NCBI GenBank assembly: GCA_030539415.1
Contig: JAUNSE010000052.1
Span: 1-9,270, forward strand
From: Desulfovibrionaceae bacterium
GTDB taxonomy: Bacteria > Desulfobacterota > Desulfovibrionia > Desulfovibrionales > Desulfovibrionaceae
DNA: 9,270 bases
Direction of reading: 5' to 3'
Shown here: one piece after another, positions 1-5,079 of the stretch
Numbering within the stretch: position 1 is the first letter of the stretch
Layout of the letters: each line of letters starts with the position of its first letter
The notes under the pieces: generated by a model
What the model was told of the DNA's origin: nothing
Seen by the model: the letters and a program-made list of their open reading frames with translations, nothing else
The model's database searches: none
Program-made: the position numbers and the translations under genes

Positions 1-150
1 GTCGGAAATTATGCCGATCACGCGGTTGTCATCGTCAACAACAGGCAGACGCCTGATGTTGTGCATCTTCATCAGCTTCTGACACTTCGTCAGAGACGTC
101 GACGCGAGAACGGAAACGGGTTCACTGGTCATCCAGTTCGCTGTGCGCAT
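1..150 (-). CDS. CBS-domain protein, N-terminal 50 residues (truncated by window edge)
   Basis: The visible 50 residues form the first part of a CBS domain. They begin MRTANWMTSEPVSV, which matches the usual opening 'v.dwMt..pvtv', and continue through a helix to RRLPVVDDDNRVIGIISD, the classic 'RRLPVVD..g.lvGiis' end of a CBS strand-helix unit. CBS domains occur in pairs and usually bind adenosyl nucleotides as a regulatory module. What this pair regulates, and whether an effector domain such as ACT follows, lies outside the window. The start is fixed by a perfect AAGGAGG Shine-Dalgarno at 156-162, five bases upstream of the ATG. It is separated from roo by a terminator, so it is probably transcribed from its own promoter. 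The CBS assignment is firm; the specific function is unknown. Confidence 0.88.
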   Translation of the reverse strand, partial: MRTANWMTSEPVSVLASTSLTKCQKLMKMHNIRRLPVVDDDNRVIGIISD

Positions 151-180
151 GCTAACCTCCTTCAAAAGGCTGTTGATGGC

Positions 181-210
181 TTTATACAACACCTGACCGC
201 GTTTGCACAA
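181..210 (-). promoter_or_regulatory. Candidate sigma70 promoter of the CBS-domain gene
   Basis: Read on the minus strand, TTGTGC (205-210) and TATAAA (181-186) are separated by 18 bases, a plausible -35/-10 pair. It lies about 30 bases upstream of the CBS gene's start codon, downstream of the roo terminator. Assigned by eye from consensus only. Confidence 0.45.
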
Positions 211-246
211 GGGGCAGTGAGGATGTTACGTGATTTCGCGGAATAA

Positions 247-264
247 TTGTTAATAATTTCACAA
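247..264. promoter_or_regulatory. CRP/FNR-family (HcpR-like) palindrome
   Basis: The sequence TTGTTA-N6-TCACAA is an inverted repeat with one mismatch to the perfect palindrome TTGTGA-N6-TCACAA. That is the half-site type and spacing of CRP-like regulators, and of HcpR predicted in Desulfovibrio. It lies between the roo terminator and the CBS-domain gene, about 37 bases upstream of that gene's candidate -35, a typical activator position. The regulator is not identified from sequence. Confidence 0.45.
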
Positions 265-366
265 GTGCCCTGCCGTATTTCCGTCGAGGGCGGCGCACTC
301 GTCACAATACGGCCGGCCGACCGGGTCTCCCCGCCGGGGGATGCGGGGCGCGCTGTCCGGCTGCGC

Positions 367-399
367 AAGAAAAAAGGCCGGCCGCAAAAGCGGCCGACC
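367..399 (-). terminator. Rho-independent terminator of the rbo-rub-roo operon
   Basis: On the minus strand a 10-bp GC-rich stem (GGTCGGCCGC / GCGGCCGGCC) closes a TTTT loop and is followed directly by six T and then CTT. The third pair is G-U on the minus-strand RNA but would be A-C on the plus strand, so the orientation is minus. A second, smaller hairpin (CAGCCCC / GGGGCTG, 418-437) lies just after the roo stop codon. Confidence 0.92.
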
Positions 400-439
400 T
401 ACTGAATTTCCGGCGGTCAGCCCCGCAGGAGGGGCTGAA

Positions 440-1645
440 CTACTGCTGGCACTTTGCCTTCAGGCATTCGGCCATCTTCCTGCCGAGCTCATGGGCTTCG
501 GCCATGGCCTCATGGCCGGGGCGCCACTGCACGCGGACGGGATCGGCGGGCATCTCGCACTTCATCTCGGCCAGGTACTCCTGGAGAATCTTCGGAGATT
601 CACCGGACCAGCCGTAGGAGCCGAAGGCGCCGCCCACAAGAATCTTCGGGCGCAGGCCCTTGATATAGGTCAGGGCGCTCATGATGTAGGGCAGCACGGT
701 GTTGTTGTGCGTGGGAGAGCCCACGGCCAGAGCGCTGGCATCGGCCAGAGCGGTCATGATGGCGCTGTGGTGATTCTTCTTGACGGAGAGGATGGTGGTC
801 GGCACACCGTTTTCCTCAAGACCGCTGCAGACGCCGTAGGCCAGGCGCTCGGTGGAGCTCCACATGGTGTCGTAGATGACAACGGCTTTCTGGCGGGGCT
901 TCTGCTCCGCCATGGTGCGGTAGCAGTCCACAATCTCCTTCACCATGTCGCCGCGCCAGATAAGGCCGTGGTCGGGAGCGATCATGGCGATGTCGAGAGA
1001 GCCCACGACGGGCAGGGTCTTCAGCACCTGGGGAGAGTAGGGAAGGACGATGTTGAAGTAGTATTCCTTCACCCTGTGGAAGAGGTCGCTGTGGTCATGC
1101 TCGTCGGCAAAGCGCCAGGAGGTGGCGATGTTCTGGCCGAAGGCGTCCTGGGAGAACAGGATCTTGTTCTCGGGGCAGTAGGTCACCATGCTGTCGGGCC
1201 AGTGGAGCATGCGCGTCTCCTGGAAGACCAGAGTGTGCTTGCCCAGAGAGATCGTGTCGCCGCTCTTGACGACCTGAACCGGCCAGTCCTTCATTTCCTT
1301 GCCGTAGTAGCCGGCCATGGATTTCAGACCAAGCGTGGAGCAGAAGATCTTCTCGGGCTTGCAGGCGGCGACCACTTCGGCCAGAGAGCCTTCGTGGTCA
1401 AGCTCCATGTGGTTGACAACGAGGTAGTCGATTTTTTCCGGCTGCAGCACATGAGCCATGCGGCAGAGCAGCGTCTTGGCCTTGCCGGCGGGCACGGTAT
1501 CGATAAGGACGTTCTTTTCGTCCTTGATCACGTAGCAGTTGTAGGTGGAGCCTTCGGGGCTCATGGAATAGCCGTGGAAGTCGTGGTGGTCGTAATCAAC
1601 AACGCCAACCCAGTAGGTGTCTTGAGCAAGTTCAACAGGTTTCAT
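440..1645 (-). CDS. roo: Rubredoxin:oxygen oxidoreductase (A-type flavodiiron protein)
   Basis: This cytoplasmic flavodiiron protein reduces O2 to water (and can reduce NO in some homologues), taking electrons from rubredoxin. The 401 residues match the length of Desulfovibrio gigas ROO (about 402). Residues 1-250 form the metallo-beta-lactamase-like domain, with diiron ligands visible as H79-x-E81-x-D83 (followed by H84), H148, D167 and H226. Residues 254-400 form a flavodoxin-like domain with an FMN phosphate loop around YDTMWSSTE (258-266), the SPTHNN loop (310-315) and the GSYGWSGE loop (342-349). There is no fused rubredoxin or flavin reductase domain, so it is the simple class A type and needs the separate rubredoxin encoded just upstream. 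A moderate ribosome site (AGGGA) lies eight bases before the ATG. It is the last gene of the cluster and is followed by a strong terminator. Confidence 0.97.
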   Translation of the reverse strand: MKPVELAQDTYWVGVVDYDHHDFHGYSMSPEGSTYNCYVIKDEKNVLIDTVPAGKAKTLLCRMAHVLQPEKIDYLVVNHMELDHEGSLAEVVAACKPEKIFCSTLGLKSMAGYYGKEMKDWPVQVVKSGDTISLGKHTLVFQETRMLHWPDSMVTYCPENKILFSQDAFGQNIATSWRFADEHDHSDLFHRVKEYYFNIVLPYSPQVLKTLPVVGSLDIAMIAPDHGLIWRGDMVKEIVDCYRTMAEQKPRQKAVVIYDTMWSSTERLAYGVCSGLEENGVPTTILSVKKNHHSAIMTALADASALAVGSPTHNNTVLPYIMSALTYIKGLRPKILVGGAFGSYGWSGESPKILQEYLAEMKCEMPADPVRVQWRPGHEAMAEAHELGRKMAECLKAKCQQ

Positions 1646-1696
1646 CTTTTAGTTCCCTGGACGGAGGTAGCCGAATATGATTTTGATTTTATACGC

Positions 1697-1729
1697 CAAG
1701 TGCCCGCATATAAGTATTGCGGGCACTTG
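1697..1729. repeat. 12-bp perfect inverted repeat between rub and roo
   Basis: CAAGTGCCCGCA (1697-1708) and TGCGGGCACTTG (1718-1729) are perfect reverse complements around a 9-base AT-rich loop. Neither strand has a T-run after it, so it does not look like an intrinsic terminator. It could be an RNA-processing or stabilising hairpin in the rub-roo transcript, or an operator for an internal promoter. A TATAAA box on the minus strand (1688-1693) follows it, without a convincing -35. Confidence 0.75.
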
Positions 1730-1755
1730 ATGGATATTTGTCTTCTGCCGGACAG

Positions 1756-1890
1756 TTAGTCCTGCTTGGTGAATTCTTCCTTGCCGGCGCCGCAGACGGG
1801 GCAGACCCAGTCGTCAGGAAGATCTTCAAAGGGGATGTTGTCGTTTTCGGCGGGATCGTACACCCAGCCACAGACATCGCATTCGTACAT
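1756..1890 (-). CDS. rub: Rubredoxin (short, 44-residue form)
   Basis: A small cytoplasmic electron carrier with one Fe(Cys)4 centre. Ligands are C4 and C7 in CDVCGWVYDP and C30 and C33 in CPVCGAGKEEF. It is the probable electron donor to ROO and to desulfoferrodoxin, encoded on either side. Typical rubredoxins have 52-54 residues. This one has the loop deletion between the two Cys pairs seen in the 45-residue rubredoxin of D. desulfuricans. The start at MYECDVCG is chosen because AAGGAG lies six bases upstream of that ATG and the homologues begin there; a longer in-frame reading to 1977 has no support. The gap to rbo is 126 bases and to roo 110 bases, with the same orientation throughout, so one operon with possible internal processing is likely. 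Confidence 0.95.
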   Translation of the reverse strand: MYECDVCGWVYDPAENDNIPFEDLPDDWVCPVCGAGKEEFTKQD

Positions 1891-1991
1891 GGTGGACTCC
1901 TTGAATAAGAAGGGATCATCCGTATTGAGGGAAGAAAGCGGAATCCCGCCTCCCGTCACCGGACGATATTGGCGCAATTGGGAGATTGAAG

Positions 1992-2007
1992 CCGCGCGGA
2001 CGCGCGG
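1992..2007. repeat. GC-rich hairpin just after the rbo stop codon
   Basis: CCGCGCG-GA-CGCGCGG lies about ten bases downstream of the rbo stop codon on the minus strand. No T-run follows, so it is unlikely to terminate alone. It may protect the rbo mRNA 3' end or tune read-through into rub. Confidence 0.4.
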
Positions 2008-2016
2008 GGGAAAGGC

Positions 2017-2397
2017 CTAGTTCTCGGTCTTCCAGTTGCCGTGCAGGTTGCAGTAGGCGCGGGCCATGACCTTTTCGGCATCGGTCCTGAAGACGGCCTC
2101 GGGGGCGTCTCCGGGTTTGAGGAAATGGGTCAGGCTGTCCTCGCCGGCGACGAGCTCGATCCACTGGATGTAGTGCTTGTCAATCATGGGATGAGCGACA
2201 GAGCCGACGGTCACCTTGTAGCCGCCCTCGATCTTGGTGATCACGGGGACATGCTTTTCCTTGGCGGCGTCAACAGCGCCTTCCTGCATGTGCTGCATGG
2301 GAGAGGCGCAGCACTCGGGAGTACAGGAGCCTCCTTCGAGGACTTCGACCATCATCCCGCATTTTTCGCATTTGTAAATATCAAGTCTGGCTGGCAT
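2017..2397 (-). CDS. rbo: Desulfoferrodoxin (superoxide reductase, two-iron class)
   Basis: This cytoplasmic enzyme reduces superoxide to hydrogen peroxide without releasing O2, using electrons from rubredoxin. The 126 residues equal the length of the D. vulgaris protein. The N-terminal desulforedoxin-like domain binds Fe centre I through C10, C13, C29 and C30. The catalytic domain carries the Fe(His)4Cys centre II: H49 (in EKHVPV), H69 (in VAHPM), H75, C116 and H119 (in CNLHG). The E47-K48 pair before H49 includes the conserved lysine thought to attract superoxide. The start at MPARLDIYKC matches the family and has GGAG five bases upstream; the in-frame extension to 2607 crosses the promoter and the terminator of the neighbouring gene. 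An extra cysteine (C25) sits near centre I. It is the first gene of the rbo-rub-roo cluster. Confidence 0.97.
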   Translation of the reverse strand: MPARLDIYKCEKCGMMVEVLEGGSCTPECCASPMQHMQEGAVDAAKEKHVPVITKIEGGYKVTVGSVAHPMIDKHYIQWIELVAGEDSLTHFLKPGDAPEAVFRTDAEKVMARAYCNLHGNWKTEN

Positions 2398-2473
2398 ACT
2401 AGCTCCATAATATAGCTGAAATCGGTGAGTTGCCCAGGTCCTCCCGGCTCGGGAAAACTGGCGGGATCCTGTA

Positions 2474-2498
2474 ACACTTTCGGGCAAAAGTAAAGTGT
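2474..2498. promoter_or_regulatory. 25-bp inverted repeat, candidate operator of the rbo-rub-roo operon
   Basis: ACACTTT (2474-2480), an 11-base spacer, and AAAGTGT (2492-2498) form a perfect inverted repeat between the candidate promoter and the rbo start. The predicted transcription start would fall near 2502, so the repeat would cover roughly +5 to +29, a repressor position. Alternatively it is a 5' UTR hairpin. The regulator is unknown. Confidence 0.45.
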
Positions 2499-2508
2499 CG
2501 CGCGAAAG

Positions 2509-2536
2509 AAAATAGTATTTTTTATCAATAAGGCAA
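2509..2536 (-). promoter_or_regulatory. Candidate promoter of rbo-rub-roo
   Basis: On the minus strand TTGCCT (2531-2536) and TATTTT (2509-2514) are spaced by 16 bases in an AT-rich patch right after the upstream gene's terminator. Each hexamer matches consensus at four of six positions. The implied leader is about 105 bases. Confidence 0.4.
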
Positions 2537-2548
2537 GAGGGGTGTGGC

Positions 2549-2583
2549 AAAAAAAATTCCGGGACCGGAAAAGCGGCCCGGAA
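2549..2583 (-). terminator. Rho-independent terminator of the DUF2233 gene
   Basis: On the minus strand, TTCCGGG (2577-2583) and CCCGGAA (2557-2563) form the outer stem, with an inner CCG/CGG extension, and a run of T follows. It lies about 20 bases after the stop codon of the gene at 2604-3614 and isolates it from rbo. Confidence 0.9.
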
Positions 2584-2603
2584 CAAGGACATGCACCGGA
2601 GGC

Positions 2604-3614
2604 TCACTGCATCCGGCGGATGCCGAGCACGTTTGGCAGCTTCACCTGCCGGTTGCCGGTGACGAGAAAATCGACGGCGTTGCGTCCGATGACCTCCCTG
2701 TCAATGGCTTTCGATCTGACTAGAAGACCGGCCTGGCCGCCGCCCTCGACATACATGACCGTGCGGATGTTGAGGGGGAGGTGCAGAAGCTGCTGGGCGA
2801 AGGTGTATGCCTCGACCGGATTCCTGCTGTGCAGGAACAGAATCTTCCCCGCCCCGTCGACGGCAACGGCGGAAATTGAATACAGCGGGCCTCCAGGGGA
2901 CCAGAGTATGCGCCGCTGCGAGTTCACCATGCGGTAGTTCTGTATGACAAGGCGGTAATGCGGAAGCAGTTCCTTCCAGATGTCGTTGTCCTTTTCAATG
3001 ATGGTGGCCCTGGGCAGATCCGGATCGTCGGGCTCGGCCACAAAGAAGGCGCCGAAGCGCTGGACCAGGCGGCTGTTGTTGACATAGCCGCCGTCGCGCA
3101 TGTAGCCGGTGCTGGTCAGCCCGTCGGGCAGATACATGCTGGCGTTCGTGGCGCCGGAGAGATTGAAGTCCTCCCCCCATTCGCGCAGAGTGCGGGGTTC
3201 TCCGCTCCCGCTGCCTGCGGCGCAGAGGACGAAGGAGAAGTGCGCAGGGTCAATCCGCAGCACGTAGAGCAGGAAATCCTCCGACCCCATTTCGGCGTAC
3301 TCGAGCCCCTCCTCGAGCTGCTGCCAGCGTCTGCCGGCGCTGCCGCCGGAAGCGCTGTTCCGCGAGGCGAAGCCGTCCTCTTCGGTCGTGCTCTCATCCG
3401 TGTCCCTGCCGCGGGCGCCATGCCCGTCGACAGGCAGAATCCTGTCTCCGTCCGTCGGGCCGTATGACACTTCCGCGTCCGTCAGGGCGGGCATGCCTGC
3501 AGAGCCGGCCTCCGCGACAGCTGCCGCCACCTGAATCCGGGGCGTCAGCAGGAGAAGCGCCAGCAGCAGGACGGGCAGAATGCGCAGTATCATGTTCTTT
3601 TTGCGGGCACGCAT
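2604..3614 (-). CDS. Secreted phosphodiester-glycosidase-like protein (DUF2233/NAGPA family)
   Basis: The protein has 336 residues. It starts with a basic stretch (MRARKKN) and a hydrophobic leucine-rich segment (about 9-30) ending near AAA, a likely Sec signal peptide, so the product is probably periplasmic. Residues 35-95 are a Gly/Ser/Asp-rich low-complexity linker. From about residue 97 the sequence follows the DUF2233/NAGPA pattern of E. coli YigE: NASMYLPDG (157-165), GYMRDGGYVNN (170-180), FGAFFVAEP (187-195), LFLHSRNPVEAYTFAQ (259-274) and YVEGGGQAGLL (288-298), where D/E-GGG is the conserved signature. NAGPA relatives cleave phosphodiester-linked sugars; the substrate here is unknown. 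No SD precedes the ATG and an in-frame TAG lies just upstream, so the start is this ATG or M8 (3593). It is transcribed alone. Confidence 0.85.
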   Translation of the reverse strand: MRARKKNMILRILPVLLLALLLLTPRIQVAAAVAEAGSAGMPALTDAEVSYGPTDGDRILPVDGHGARGRDTDESTTEEDGFASRNSASGGSAGRRWQQLEEGLEYAEMGSEDFLLYVLRIDPAHFSFVLCAAGSGSGEPRTLREWGEDFNLSGATNASMYLPDGLTSTGYMRDGGYVNNSRLVQRFGAFFVAEPDDPDLPRATIIEKDNDIWKELLPHYRLVIQNYRMVNSQRRILWSPGGPLYSISAVAVDGAGKILFLHSRNPVEAYTFAQQLLHLPLNIRTVMYVEGGGQAGLLVRSKAIDREVIGRNAVDFLVTGNRQVKLPNVLGIRRMQ

Positions 3615-3620
3615 GAAAAG

Positions 3621-3649
3621 AGACTAGAACCATTGGCCGCCTTTTGCAA
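3621..3649 (-). promoter_or_regulatory. Candidate promoter of the DUF2233 gene, placing transcription at the start codon
   Basis: On the minus strand TTGCAA (3644-3649) and TAGTCT (3621-3626) are 17 bases apart. The -10 ends seven bases before the A of the ATG, so a transcript from it would have almost no leader. That would fit the lack of a ribosome-binding site. The -10 match is weak (three of six). Confidence 0.25.
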
Positions 3650-3710
3650 GAAAGAACGCAGAGCCGCCCATGACAGGCTGCGCGGGGCAGGAGGGAGGCG
3701 CTTCACTTGG

Positions 3711-3739
3711 TTGACTTTTTCGTATCAAAGAACTACAGA
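3711..3739 (+). promoter_or_regulatory. Candidate promoter of metF
   Basis: TTGACT (3711-3716) and TACAGA (3734-3739) are 17 bases apart; the -35 is strong and the -10 is weak. The leader to the metF start would be about 115 bases and is AT-rich. I recognise no known riboswitch in it. A second -10-like box (TATACT, 3839-3844) sits next to the SD and has no good -35. Confidence 0.4.
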
Positions 3740-3860
3740 AAACAAAATGTTATCACTTCCTGACGATAGAGTGCGTCCTTCAGTTATTTCTGGGAAGACG
3801 AACTCCATGCTGAAATGATAAAATCTGTGTATTTTCATATATACTATGGTGGAGAAGACA

Positions 3861-4733
3861 ATGAAAATCATCGAGAAACTGAAGGAGCAGAGGAAACCCT
3901 TTGTTTCGACGGAGTTCTTCCCTCCCGCCGATGAGGCGGCGCTGAAGGATTTCTATGTCAATGTTGACAAGCTGAGCGCCCTCAATCCCCTTTTTGCTTC
4001 CGTCACCTACGGTGCCGGCGGCGGCAAGCAGGACAGAACGCTGGATATCGTCACGCATCTTTCCCGGATGGGCTTCTGCGTCATGAGCCATCTGACCTGC
4101 GTCAACGCCCGCGTGCAGGGACTCGCCGAGTATCTGTCGCGCCTGCAGGACGTGGGCGTCGAGAACGTGCTGGCCCTGCGCGGCGATCCGCCGAGAGGAC
4201 AGGTCTGGAACTGGGACGGCCCCTTCAAGCACGCCTCGGACCTTGTCCGCTACATACGCCTGCAGGCCGGAGACATGGGCATTGCCGTGGCCGGCTATCC
4301 CTGCCCCCATCCGCAGTCGGTGACCTATGCGGACGACAGGGCCTATACACTGGCCAAGATACGCGCCGGAGCCGATTTTGTGGTTACCCAGCTTTTCTTT
4401 GACGTGCGCGAGTACTTCGAACTGGTTGACTGGCTGCATGACCACGGCTGCGACGTGCCGGTGATTCCCGGCATCCTGCCCATTCAGAGCTTCTCCTCCC
4501 TGCGCCGCGTGCTCTCCATGTGCGGCGCGTCCATTCCCGGCAAGCTCTTCCTCGAGCTTGAGGAGGCGGACAAGCAGGGCGGCAATCAGGAAGTGTTCAA
4601 GAGAGGCGTGGACATCGCCGTGGACATGATTTCCAAGCTCATGATCGGCGGCGCCCCGGGCATCCATCTGTACACACTCAACAAGGCGGATCTCTGTCTG
4701 CACATCGCGCGGGAGTGCGGCTTCATCCGCTAG
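3861..4733 (+). CDS. metF: 5,10-methylenetetrahydrofolate reductase
   Basis: This cytoplasmic FAD-dependent TIM-barrel enzyme interconverts methylene-THF and methyl-THF, supplying methyl groups for methionine and feeding one-carbon (including Wood-Ljungdahl-type) metabolism. The 290 residues match bacterial MetF length. Visible signatures are STEFFPP with the catalytic Glu (E18, equivalent to E. coli Glu28), VTYGAGGGKQDRT (48-60), the folate-binding LRGDPP with D109 (equivalent to Asp120), and ADFVVTQLFFD (171-181) with the conserved Gln177. The start at 3861 is preferred over the in-frame ATG at 3846 because GGAG (3851-3854) lies six bases before it and homologues begin there. The usual GGSTRDRT reads GGKQDRT here. 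The gene is probably cotranscribed with the small gene 32 bases downstream. Confidence 0.96.
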   Translation: MKIIEKLKEQRKPFVSTEFFPPADEAALKDFYVNVDKLSALNPLFASVTYGAGGGKQDRTLDIVTHLSRMGFCVMSHLTCVNARVQGLAEYLSRLQDVGVENVLALRGDPPRGQVWNWDGPFKHASDLVRYIRLQAGDMGIAVAGYPCPHPQSVTYADDRAYTLAKIRAGADFVVTQLFFDVREYFELVDWLHDHGCDVPVIPGILPIQSFSSLRRVLSMCGASIPGKLFLELEEADKQGGNQEVFKRGVDIAVDMISKLMIGGAPGIHLYTLNKADLCLHIARECGFIR

Positions 4734-4765
4734 ACCCTGTGCAGCCGGAGAGCATGGAGCGTCCC

Positions 4766-4990
4766 ATGTCCGAAAGCAGAAACGAGCAGTCCCCAGTGGA
4801 GGGCGAGCGCGGCAGGCGCCTCAGGCTGCTGGCTGCGCAGCTCGCGGACGGGAGCTACAGGCCGGACCTCGAAACCCTCGCCAGAAAACTCCTGGAAAAG
4901 GAGCCGCAGCTTTTCGGACTGTCCTCCGCCGGTTCCGGAAGCCGTGAGAACGGCACCGCGGGGGGAGGCAGCCCCGAAGGGCGCGAATGA
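4766..4990 (+). CDS. Small hypothetical protein with a FlgM-like core
   Basis: A 74-residue acidic and basic protein of unknown function. Residues 18-45 (RLRLLAAQLADGSYRPDLETLARKLLEK, taken in two halves: RLRLLAAQLADGSY and RPDLETLARKLLEK) resemble the C-terminal sigma28-binding helices of FlgM, whose pattern is 'l+.ai..G.Y.vd...iA..ll'. The N-terminus is shorter than in typical FlgM, and residues 51-74 are a Gly/Ser/Glu-rich tail. It has no signal peptide or membrane segment. The start at 4766 has GGAG six bases upstream; the ATG at 4754 has GGAG only three bases away and is less likely. It lies 32 bases after metF and before a terminator, so it is likely the second gene of that transcript. 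Coding status is fairly likely; the FlgM link is a weak pattern match. Confidence 0.6.
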   Translation: MSESRNEQSPVEGERGRRLRLLAAQLADGSYRPDLETLARKLLEKEPQLFGLSSAGSGSRENGTAGGGSPEGRE

Positions 4991-5018
4991 ATCGGAAGAG
5001 CGCAGACCGCAGGACATG

Positions 5019-5048
5019 AAAAAAGGCTCCGTCATCGGAGCCTTTTTT
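5019..5048. terminator. Bidirectional terminator between the metF transcript and dnaJ
   Basis: A run of six A, a perfect 7-bp stem GGCTCCG/CGGAGCC with a TCAT loop, and six T make a symmetric intrinsic terminator. It serves the plus-strand metF transcript and the converging minus-strand dnaJ transcript, whose stop codon is about 32 bases away. Confidence 0.95.
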
Positions 5049-5079
5049 ATGATGCACTGAACTGCCGTCTGCCGGACCT

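Noticed and set aside
341..1759. 472-codon open frame on the plus strand
   Set aside because: It is antisense to roo, whose metal ligands and FMN loops are all intact. The translation is His/Gly/Val-rich low-complexity sequence typical of a GC-rich shadow frame.
2398..2607. N-terminal extension of desulfoferrodoxin by 70 residues
   Set aside because: It would cover the upstream gene's terminator, the candidate promoter and the 25-bp repeat. The known protein starts at MPxxxxIYKC, where GGAG is well placed.
3740..3860. Possible SAM or other riboswitch in the metF leader
   Set aside because: The leader is AT-rich with no stable multi-stem structure or conserved core that I could recognise, and no terminator hairpin precedes the SD.
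3780..4703. 307-codon open frame on the minus strand
   Set aside because: Antisense to metF, which has all family signatures and a good SD. The shadow has no recognisable domain.
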